Notes under the pieces: generated by a model
The model's database searches: none
Seen by the model: only the letters and a program-made list of their open reading frames with translations
What the model was told of the DNA's origin: nothing
Translations under genes and position numbers: made by a program
From: an uncultured Bacteroidota bacterium
Lineage (GTDB): Bacteria > Bacteroidota > Bacteroidia > Chitinophagales > S012-47
Direction: 5' to 3'
Length of the DNA stretch: 7,606 nucleotides
Assembly: GCA_913062655.1 (NCBI GenBank)
Contig: CAJXXO010000119.1
Coordinates: 1 to 7,606, forward strand
Shown here: piece by piece, positions 1 through 6,815 of the stretch
How the letters are laid out: the number at the start of each line of letters is the position of its first letter
Position numbering within the stretch: the stretch's first letter is position 1

Positions 1-34
1 GCCTTCAAAAAATCATAGGTCAATTTAGTAGTCT

Positions 35-238
35 ATGGATTTCATCGGTCTGTATTTGCTGATACCCTTTTTCATTTTCGCAGGCATAATGTATCTATTA
101 CGCTACCGGAAGAAAAAAGGCTTGAAGCAATGGCGAAAGGATATGGGTGACTATTATATGGCATACTTGCTGTTAGCAGGGGCCTTATTGCTCGTAGGGG
201 GCACCATTTACAAACTGGTTGAGATTTACTGGTTATGA
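35..238 (+). CDS. Small two-helix inner-membrane protein of unknown function
   Basis: The 67-residue product has a hydrophobic segment at about residues 5-22 (GLYLLIPFFIFAGIMYLL), a strongly basic loop at 24-37 (RYRKKKG, KQWRK) and a second hydrophobic segment at about 42-60, ending in KLVEIYWL. By the positive-inside rule the basic loop should be cytoplasmic, with both termini on the periplasmic side. The ATG at 35 is chosen because an in-frame TAG lies at 29-31, so no longer start exists; the next Met is residue 19 and would destroy the first helix. No Shine-Dalgarno sequence is visible, which is usual in Bacteroidota. It ends 21 bp before the convergent stop of the secreted repeat protein gene. 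It could be the last gene of an operon beginning outside the window. I do not recognise the family. The clean membrane topology argues for a real gene, but its length leaves doubt. Confidence 0.6.
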   Translation: MDFIGLYLLIPFFIFAGIMYLLRYRKKKGLKQWRKDMGDYYMAYLLLAGALLLVGGTIYKLVEIYWL

Positions 239-251
239 AATAACTCAACTA
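216..251. terminator. Weak candidate hairpin between convergent genes
   Basis: TGGTTGAG at 216-223 can pair with CTCAACTA at 244-251 (8 bp including one G-T wobble) around a 20-nt loop. A smaller alternative hairpin, GTTAT-GAA-ATAAC, occupies 232-244. The structure spans the stop codon of the 67-residue gene and the 21-bp convergent gap, where a shared terminator would be expected. It is AT-rich, and no convincing U-tract follows it on the plus strand, so it is only a possibility. Confidence 0.2.
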
Positions 252-259
252 CTCCCCCA

Positions 260-2542
260 TCACTTTACCACCACTTTCGTAGCTCTTGTCACCTCCCCTT
301 GTTGCCATTGCACCAGGTACAATCCAGGTGACCAATTGCCAATGGGTAAACGCATCTGCTGGCGGTTGAGCTGCACGGTTTCCCGGTATTGCAGCCGGCC
401 CATCACATCCCAAACCGTCAATTGTACTGCGGCAGAGGAGGGGCTCCACCATTCCAGGGTGAGCCAATTGTGAGCCGGGTTGGGGAAAGCGGTAAAGCGC
501 GGTGCATATGCAGTTGGAGATGCTGCGCTTACCATCTGGTCAGAGTTAAATAGCAACACCCCACCCCGGTTGTTGCCCACCAGAATATCCAGGGTACCAT
601 TGTCGTCTATGTCGGCCACATCCACGCTAGCGTGGCGTCCCAACTGGTATTGCAGGTAATTGGAGTCCGCCAGCTTCCACGGTGCACTTGGCAAAGCTAG
701 TTCCAACTGATCGTAATAGAATACTGCACCCGAGTTGGAGCCTACCAACGCTTCCAGGTGGCCATCGCCATCGAAGTCACCCAACCACGGCTCTGCATAG
801 CCGAAGAAGTCGCCATTTCGGGTATCAACTTCTCCAAAGAAGGGCTCCGTCTTCGTGAATTCCGGGGCCGTTTCGATGCCGGTATTTTGCCAATACTGCA
901 ATCGACCTTGTATCTCTCCAATCACCAGATCCGGACGGCTATCATCATTAATATCGATTATTTGCGGGGTAGGATTGCCGCCTGTCCGCAAGGTATCAAT
1001 AGAGACAAAGGTGGCCGGTTGTCCGGCTGGAGCTGTATTTTCCAAGATGTAAACACGTCCCGCTTGTCGGCCAATGACCAGATCCTCATCTCCGTCATTA
1101 TCCAGGTCCCCAAAAGCGGGTGCCATACCAAACCAACCCAACCTGGCAAGGTTGCCATAATCCTCATCCCGCAACTCGAAGGCCGGAGCAGTCGCTGTAC
1201 CTACATTTTCAAATAACGCCAACCCACGCTGTACCTGCCGGGAAGTATCGTAACTGTAACAACGCCCCATAACTATGTCCAGCAGGCCATCACCATTGTA
1301 ATCATGAAAGACCGAACGGGTGTAATGGCCCATATCAATCATGTTCTCTACCAGAAAATTCCGGGATACCAACTGGAAACTATCGCGGGTAGATGTGCCA
1401 ATGTTCTTGTACCACCATACATTTCCGGTATTGTAGGAGGTATCCGCTGTTCCCCCCAGGGCGCAGGAATTCACCCCATAAGAAGCCACCAACAGATCTT
1501 TTAGCCCATCATTGTCGACATCCAAATAGTAGCCGGCTGGAAAGACGGGAAAATCGATAGGTCGATCATACACCGGAAATAATGTATCGAGATCTACCAT
1601 ACGGTCCTTGGTAGGGTTGCCACCTGCCTGGTTGTTCTTTAAAAAGATGAGATTGTCGTACCCGGCATCCCCCACCAGTGCTTCATACCAGCCATCCTTG
1701 TCCACATCCAACAGCGTGAAGGTAGAGCCCGCATGACGCGTGCCGGGATTAGTGGTGTCTTTTCCTTCCTCAGCAGTGCCTTGCCGCTCCTGCTGATTGT
1801 TTTGTGGCCGCCAGAGACCGAAGCATTGCGGGCCATAGTAGTTCAGGGTAATCTCATTGGTAATGAGACTGCATTCACAAAACTCGCCCCAGCAATTGGT
1901 CTTGATCAAAAAGGTAACCGTATCGCAAGGGCCACCGGTTTCCACCTGCTGGTTTTCATACCACTCTACCGTTCCATCAAACTGGCCAAACAGTATGATA
2001 TCCAGGTCTCCATCGTGGTTTACGTCAATGAATTCCGGCTTCTTTGTCGGGTCAGCATAAATTTGTCTCGGTTGCGGGCTCGCATCATAAAGGCGATTGA
2101 TGTAGAGCTCCAGATGCAATCTATTGTTGATCCATTCCCCAACAAAAAGACCTATGCCGGCCCCACCTATAGGTGTGTAGGTAAAGGCATCGGGCACGCC
2201 ATCACAGTTGACATCACCAAAGTGCAAAAACTCCGTGAAGGATCCCTGTGGAAAGCCAACCACCAGGTCATCATTACGGGTGTAGTCCACCTGGTTGGGG
2301 GTACCCCCATTTTCATATGCATATACCCGCCCTTCGGACTTTTCCAGCACTACCAGGTCTTCATCGCCATCACGATCGAGATCGACAGGGGCAAAAACAG
2401 GATTATTGAATCCCCCCTCGTAATAGGCCGATGCGGTTCGGCCATCTACTGAAAAAGGAATATTCTTTAATAGAACAGGCGTTTGCTGTGCCTGTGCCAG
2501 AAGACCGGTTATCAGAAGAAAGAAAATCAGCGTTGCTCGCAT
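260..2542 (-). CDS. Secreted FG-GAP/VCBS repeat protein with T9SS sorting domain (second gene of pair)
   Basis: The protein has 760 residues. Residues 1-18 form a signal peptide (hydrophobic IFFLLITGLL, probable cut after AQA). Ten calcium-loop motifs of the DxDxDGxxD type, as in FG-GAP/VCBS beta-propeller repeats, start near residues 54, 110, 173, 279, 341, 414, 479, 530, 589 and 644 (for example DLDRDGDED, DYNGDGLLD, DLDNDGDED). Residues 683-760 are a type IX secretion C-terminal domain: FPNPA start, WDVMGR core, SPGLYLVQW, and a Lys-ending tail TKVVVK. The expected route is Sec export followed by T9SS translocation and surface attachment or release. A cysteine-containing centre (C206, C217, C222, C224, C240) precedes a conserved RHAGST motif. 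The ATG lies 2 nt after the stop of its upstream paralogue, so co-transcription and coupled translation are likely. Relative to that paralogue it carries a polar Q/N/E-rich insertion at about 247-266. The ligand or substrate is unknown; adhesion or scaffold roles are only inferred from the fold. Confidence 0.93.
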   Translation of the reverse strand: MRATLIFFLLITGLLAQAQQTPVLLKNIPFSVDGRTASAYYEGGFNNPVFAPVDLDRDGDEDLVVLEKSEGRVYAYENGGTPNQVDYTRNDDLVVGFPQGSFTEFLHFGDVNCDGVPDAFTYTPIGGAGIGLFVGEWINNRLHLELYINRLYDASPQPRQIYADPTKKPEFIDVNHDGDLDIILFGQFDGTVEWYENQQVETGGPCDTVTFLIKTNCWGEFCECSLITNEITLNYYGPQCFGLWRPQNNQQERQGTAEEGKDTTNPGTRHAGSTFTLLDVDKDGWYEALVGDAGYDNLIFLKNNQAGGNPTKDRMVDLDTLFPVYDRPIDFPVFPAGYYLDVDNDGLKDLLVASYGVNSCALGGTADTSYNTGNVWWYKNIGTSTRDSFQLVSRNFLVENMIDMGHYTRSVFHDYNGDGLLDIVMGRCYSYDTSRQVQRGLALFENVGTATAPAFELRDEDYGNLARLGWFGMAPAFGDLDNDGDEDLVIGRQAGRVYILENTAPAGQPATFVSIDTLRTGGNPTPQIIDINDDSRPDLVIGEIQGRLQYWQNTGIETAPEFTKTEPFFGEVDTRNGDFFGYAEPWLGDFDGDGHLEALVGSNSGAVFYYDQLELALPSAPWKLADSNYLQYQLGRHASVDVADIDDNGTLDILVGNNRGGVLLFNSDQMVSAASPTAYAPRFTAFPNPAHNWLTLEWWSPSSAAVQLTVWDVMGRLQYRETVQLNRQQMRLPIGNWSPGLYLVQWQQGEVTRATKVVVK

Positions 2543-2544
2543 AC

Positions 2545-4695
2545 CTATTGTTTAACAAATGTGGCCACCTTTGTGTCCGAGTTATGGCTCAACTCTAACC
2601 AATACAAGCCCTTTGGCAGTTCATTGATGGGCAGCGAGGGCTGCGCTAACACCCCTTCTTTCATCAACTGACCCATAGCATTCCACAACCGGTAGGTGGT
2701 ACCTTGTCTAAAGTTAGCCAATTGCCATTGAATTACCTGTTGTGCCGGGTTCGGATAAATAGAAAACGTGCCACGCTCCCGCTTCGGTTGCCCGATAAAC
2801 CGGCCTTGGTAATACAGCTCCACACCGCCTCTACTCGTACCAATAACGAGGTCCGTTTTACCGTCACCGTTCAAATCGCCTGCTGCCGGGGCCGCCACAT
2901 TGCCTACATCGATCCGGAAAAAACTGGTATCCTGCAAGGTGAAACTGGCCTGATGGAGGTCATTGTAGTGAAATAGATTACCCAATTGAGACCCTACCAG
3001 CATTTCCTCATCAGATGGCGGTGAGAACTGGACAAACACAGGCCTGCTCTGTCCGAAAGGCAAACCGCCCTGCCGCACATCGATACCACCATATACCTGC
3101 TCATCCGGGCTGCTGTTGAAGCTGGGTTGCCCCGTTGTGCCCTGGTTGAGAAAGAGATTTACATTGCCACTCCGCTCACCAATCACCATATCGAGCAGGC
3201 CATCGCCATTGCGGTCGCTAAGTACGGGTGCGGCTGCGCTGCCTACATCGATGTCAAACCATTGCGGACCCACCAGCACGAAGTTGGGCAGTTGCCCGGC
3301 AGCAGCGGTATTACGAAAGAAGTGGACCCGCCCGTCATCACTACCGATTACCATATCGTCATCGCCATCCTTATCCAGATCACCAAAAGTTGGGGAAACG
3401 CCTAGCAAACCAAGACTTCGGATACCCGCATAGTCGTTGGTCACCCAGGTAAAGACCGGTTCGGTAGCCGTTCCGGTATTCTCATAGAGTACCAGCCCAC
3501 TATTGGTGGTATTCCGGTTGGGGTGTCGCTGCTTCGACCCAATAACCAGATCGAGCAACCCATCCTGGTTGTAGTCCCACAAAGCCGGATACGCCTGGGT
3601 GCCCACATCGATCATGGAGCCTACCAGAAAATCTTTCTTTTGCAGGGTAAATTGTGGCTGCGTAGCCGTACCAGTGTTGCGGTAGTACCAGACATTTTCT
3701 ACATCGATCGAACCGGATTGACTATTGGGGGCCGCTAAAAAATCAAATAACGAATCGCCATCAATATCCATGAAGTAGGCGCCCGGGAAGTTGGGCATGT
3801 CTACCGGATCATTGGATGGGAAAAGGGTATCCTGACTTACCATATCGGCTACTTCCGGAGTACCGCCATTGGTCAATTGTACTAACGTGGCAAAATTGAG
3901 ATCCCCCAGCACTACATCGAATAAAGAGTCATTGTTGAGATCAACGACCGAAACGGTCGATCCGGCATGCCGTACGCCCGGTTGTTTGCCAAAGCGATCT
4001 GCCACACACGAGTCCAGGTCTACGCTGCGGGTAATGCCACTTTCATAGAACTCGCCCCAGCAACGATCGACCAGCTCAATCTCAAAATTGGCTTCATCCA
4101 CGCCTTTCTCTACCGCCTGGTTTTCAAAGTAGTCGATGTAGCCGCCTAGCGGTTCAAAGTTGATGATGTCGACATCGCCATCACCATTGACATCAGCAAA
4201 ACCGGGCACATCAATGAAGCCTACAGTCAGAATTTTTGTACTGCCCTTATCCTCAAAGGTGAGTGAGTCAAAAGTGGGTAAAAAAAAGAAGCCAGCACTG
4301 TTGGCTATAGGCTGATAGGCACGCGTACGACCTTGAAAGTTACCGGTCATATACACGTAGTCGCCACTTTTCAATGCTACCGGGACCATCCAATGGGTGA
4401 AGGGATTATTTAATAAAACCTCTACCTGGCGCCAGCGGCCATCCACAAGATTAAATTGCAGAAGTTTATCCCCCTCCCGGTCAAAGACCCAATAGTCGAC
4501 ACCTAATCTACTCGTATCAGGCCAAAGTTGCGGATTATTCAATCCTCCAGCCCAGGCATTATAAAGCGTATCGTTGCCCTGTAATACCGGGATATCGAAG
4601 GCATTTCCAAAGCCGCTCTGCGCCACTAGTGGCGCATTTTGTAATTTAAACACCGCAAAAAACAGTCCTAGCAGGACCCACCATCTACTATTCAT
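2545..4695 (-). CDS. Secreted FG-GAP/VCBS repeat protein with T9SS sorting domain (first gene of pair)
   Basis: The 716-residue protein is a clear paralogue of the gene just downstream. The N-terminus is a signal peptide (WVLLGLFFAVF core, likely cut after LVA at residue 25). Seven calcium-loop motifs are intact, starting near residues 168, 252, 310, 374, 439, 494 and 607 (for example DVNGDGDVD, DLDKDGDDD, DLNGDGKTD). Aligning by eye to the paralogue shows ten collinear repeats, with repeats 1, 2 and 9 lacking the calcium ligands here. Residues 644-716 form the T9SS type A sorting tail: FSIYPNPA, LWNAMGQLMKEG, LPKGLYWLEL, and the end TKVATFVKQ. A central module contains CWGEFYE (C212), a second Cys at 230, RHAGST and a DTLFPSNDPVDMPNFP stretch, all shared with the paralogue. 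The gene starts 32 bp from the divergent antiporter gene and is the promoter-proximal member of the pair. It is expected at the cell surface or outside the cell; the function is not deducible. Confidence 0.93.
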   Translation of the reverse strand: MNSRWWVLLGLFFAVFKLQNAPLVAQSGFGNAFDIPVLQGNDTLYNAWAGGLNNPQLWPDTSRLGVDYWVFDREGDKLLQFNLVDGRWRQVEVLLNNPFTHWMVPVALKSGDYVYMTGNFQGRTRAYQPIANSAGFFFLPTFDSLTFEDKGSTKILTVGFIDVPGFADVNGDGDVDIINFEPLGGYIDYFENQAVEKGVDEANFEIELVDRCWGEFYESGITRSVDLDSCVADRFGKQPGVRHAGSTVSVVDLNNDSLFDVVLGDLNFATLVQLTNGGTPEVADMVSQDTLFPSNDPVDMPNFPGAYFMDIDGDSLFDFLAAPNSQSGSIDVENVWYYRNTGTATQPQFTLQKKDFLVGSMIDVGTQAYPALWDYNQDGLLDLVIGSKQRHPNRNTTNSGLVLYENTGTATEPVFTWVTNDYAGIRSLGLLGVSPTFGDLDKDGDDDMVIGSDDGRVHFFRNTAAAGQLPNFVLVGPQWFDIDVGSAAAPVLSDRNGDGLLDMVIGERSGNVNLFLNQGTTGQPSFNSSPDEQVYGGIDVRQGGLPFGQSRPVFVQFSPPSDEEMLVGSQLGNLFHYNDLHQASFTLQDTSFFRIDVGNVAAPAAGDLNGDGKTDLVIGTSRGGVELYYQGRFIGQPKRERGTFSIYPNPAQQVIQWQLANFRQGTTYRLWNAMGQLMKEGVLAQPSLPINELPKGLYWLELSHNSDTKVATFVKQ
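4619..4636. promoter_or_regulatory. Perfect 18-bp palindrome, possible operator
   Basis: TGCGCCACTAGTGGCGCA is identical to its reverse complement over all 18 bases. It lies inside the signal-peptide codons (residues 20-26) of the minus-strand repeat protein gene and 92-109 bp upstream of the divergent antiporter ATG, a plausible place for a dimeric regulator of the antiporter. Codon choice for A-P-L-V-A may also produce it by chance. No regulator gene is nearby and no second copy was noticed in the window. Confidence 0.25.
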
Positions 4696-4727
4696 AGCAA
4701 CAAAATAACGAAAAGACTACCGTAGCC
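4696..4727. promoter_or_regulatory. 32-bp divergent intergenic region
   Basis: This is the only non-coding DNA between the divergently transcribed repeat-protein pair and the antiporter gene, so each promoter must lie here or inside the opposite gene. On the minus strand TTATTTTG (4701-4708) is one mismatch from the Bacteroidota -7 element TAnnTTTG, but it sits only 6 nt before the ATG, so its use would imply a nearly leaderless message. No well-placed -33 TTG partner is seen. No Shine-Dalgarno sequence precedes either start. No good plus-strand element was found. Confidence 0.35.
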
Positions 4728-6815
4728 ATGCCAAAACTCCTGTCCTTGTTCACTGTATGGGCGATTTTGACAATGACATGGCTGAGCGGTAACGCGCAGG
4801 ATTCGCTCCGGCCAGCCACCACATTGACCACGCTGGATGACCTGACGGTGACGGTAGTACCCCGCAATGATGGGGCGTATGCCCTGCAATTTCGCGCCCT
4901 GGACAACGGGGGAGAAAAAGACCTGACCATCCAAGGCCTTCACCGGCTGTATGTAGGAGACGACACCCTGGATGTGCAGTTTGTAGCGGGCCGAGCCCTG
5001 CACCGGGTAAACCAAGCTCCTGATATTCTGCTGGTGCGCCACCAGTATGAGCGAGCCAACCGAGACGGCACCATCGAAAAGCTGCAGCCCGGCAGTTGGC
5101 AACGGCTCTTTCATTTTCTATCGGCTGATGATGGATATCAAACGCATACCATCCCCCTCTGGTGGTCCATCATTCCCCCACTACTGGCTATCGTCATGGC
5201 GTTGCTCTTCAAAGAAGTAATCATTTCTCTGGCAGCAGGCATTTGGCTGGGTGCACTGGTGCTGTATGGCTTCAGTCTGGAAAACCTGTTTGTTGCGCTG
5301 CTGCGGATGGTTGATACCTACGTGCTCTATGTTATAGTTGACAGCGGGCGTATGAGTGTGATCATATTCTCGCTCCTGATTGGGGGCATGGTGGCGATCA
5401 TTTCGCGCAATGGCGGTATGGCTGGTGTAGTGCAGAAGCTATCCAAGTATGCCAAATCTTCACAAAAAGCCAGTTTTATCACCTACATCCTGGGCATCGG
5501 CATCTTCTTCGATGACTATGCCAATACGCTTATCGTGGGCAATACGATGAAGCCGGTAACCGATCGCTTCCGGATTTCGCGGGAAAAATTGGCCTACCTG
5601 GTGGATAGTACGGCTGCTCCCGTAGCGGCCATCGCCTTAGTAACCACCTGGATTGGGGCAGAGCTCGGTTACATTGATGAAGCACTGGGTCGAATAGATG
5701 TGGAAACGAGTGCGTATGCCGTATTTCTCAACTCCCTGCAGTACGCCTTCTACCCCATATTCACCCTCTTTTTCATCTTTCTGCTGATCCGTTCCAATCG
5801 GGACTTTGGCAGCATGCGGCAGGCAGAAATGCGGGCCCGGGAAAAAGGGGAAGTATTCCGGCAGGAGCTCAACCATGATGACCTGATGCCCGATGAATCG
5901 CTGAAAACCATGGACCCGGTAAAGGGTATCCAATATCGCTGGACCAATGCGGTCATTCCGATACTGGCCACCGTAGTGGTCACCATAGGCGGCCTCTTCT
6001 ACACCGGTTATGATGCCACCACCTGGGCGGAAGCCTCTACCTTTTTCAATGGCCTGAGTCTGACTATCGGGAATGCAGACTCTTACAGCGCCTTGATCTG
6101 GGGGTCGTTTGTCGGGGTCTTTCTAGCCATTGTGCTTTCCAAAGTCACCCGCACCCTGAATATCCGCCTCTCCATTGAAGCCATGATGGAAGGATTCAAG
6201 ACTATGCTACCGGCCATTGTCATCCTGATTTTAGCGTGGGCGCTGGCTGACATTACCCGTGATATGCATACAGCCGCCTTTCTGACTTCAGTCTTTTCCG
6301 GTAACATCGCTCCGATCTGGCTGCCATTGCTCACCTTTCTCATGGCCGCCCTCTTTTCTTTCTCCACTGGTAGTGCATGGGGAACTATGGCCATCCTGTA
6401 TCCACTGATTTTACCGACTACCTGGGTATTGTGCCAGGAGGCCGGTATGCCGATTGACGAGACGATGCACATATTCTACAATGTAACGGCTGTCGTGCTA
6501 GGGGGTGCCGTACTCGGTGACCATTGTTCTCCTATTGCAGACACAACTGTTCTCAGCTCACTGGCCACCAGTTGTAACCATATCGACCACGTACGTACGC
6601 AATTGCCCTATGCCCTTACCGTAGGCAGTGTGGCCGCTTTGGTAGGTGGCGTAATCTTCGTGATCGGATTGCCCTGGTATGTCGATTACCTCATCGGTTT
6701 CGGCTTGCTCATCCTATTGGTACGGTTACTGGGCAAACGCGTCCCGGTATCGCACTTAGAGCAAGGGGAGATACAGGTAGAGGAGGCCTCATCAGAACGG
6801 ATACCCGATCGCTAA
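4728..6815 (+). CDS. NhaC-family Na+/H+ antiporter with signal peptide and extra periplasmic domain
   Basis: The protein has 695 residues. The transporter core (about 144-670) carries NhaC-family signatures: FFDDYANTLIVGNTMKP at 260-276, DSTAAPVA at 293-300, FSTGSAWGTMAI at 545-556 and GDHCSPIADTTVLSS at 597-611, with acidic residues D262, D263, D598 and D605 as likely ion-site candidates. About 12-14 hydrophobic segments are visible, with a charged hydrophilic loop at 356-402. The family exchanges cations or organic ions (Na+/H+, malate/lactate), so the true substrate is open. Unusually, residues 1-23 look like a cleavable signal peptide (cut after GNA) and about 24-140 form a soluble, probably beta-rich domain before the first core helix, which places it in the periplasm. 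This makes the protein much longer than classic NhaC proteins of about 450-550 residues. The gene diverges from the repeat-protein pair and overlaps the converging barrel gene by 24 nt. Confidence 0.9.
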   Translation: MPKLLSLFTVWAILTMTWLSGNAQDSLRPATTLTTLDDLTVTVVPRNDGAYALQFRALDNGGEKDLTIQGLHRLYVGDDTLDVQFVAGRALHRVNQAPDILLVRHQYERANRDGTIEKLQPGSWQRLFHFLSADDGYQTHTIPLWWSIIPPLLAIVMALLFKEVIISLAAGIWLGALVLYGFSLENLFVALLRMVDTYVLYVIVDSGRMSVIIFSLLIGGMVAIISRNGGMAGVVQKLSKYAKSSQKASFITYILGIGIFFDDYANTLIVGNTMKPVTDRFRISREKLAYLVDSTAAPVAAIALVTTWIGAELGYIDEALGRIDVETSAYAVFLNSLQYAFYPIFTLFFIFLLIRSNRDFGSMRQAEMRAREKGEVFRQELNHDDLMPDESLKTMDPVKGIQYRWTNAVIPILATVVVTIGGLFYTGYDATTWAEASTFFNGLSLTIGNADSYSALIWGSFVGVFLAIVLSKVTRTLNIRLSIEAMMEGFKTMLPAIVILILAWALADITRDMHTAAFLTSVFSGNIAPIWLPLLTFLMAALFSFSTGSAWGTMAILYPLILPTTWVLCQEAGMPIDETMHIFYNVTAVVLGGAVLGDHCSPIADTTVLSSLATSCNHIDHVRTQLPYALTVGSVAALVGGVIFVIGLPWYVDYLIGFGLLILLVRLLGKRVPVSHLEQGEIQVEEASSERIPDR

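Noticed and set aside
2315..2330. Short palindrome ATATGCATAT within the second repeat-protein gene
   Set aside because: Ten bases is within chance expectation for this length of DNA, and it lies deep inside a coding region with no promoter context.
1733..2452. A 239-codon open frame on the plus strand opposite the second repeat-protein gene
   Set aside because: It lies fully antisense to a well-supported gene, has no recognisable domain, signal or organised composition, and is explained by the Asp/Asn/Gly-rich repeat codons on the other strand. Other antisense frames at 758-1216, 3116-3452, 4692-5114 and 6083-6472 were rejected for the same reason.
587..4194. Recurring similar DNA segments (Asp-Gly-Asp codon clusters) as a possible DNA repeat or CRISPR-like array
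   Set aside because: The spacing is irregular, the similarity is at protein level (calcium-loop motifs), and the copies differ at most synonymous positions; there are no identical repeats.
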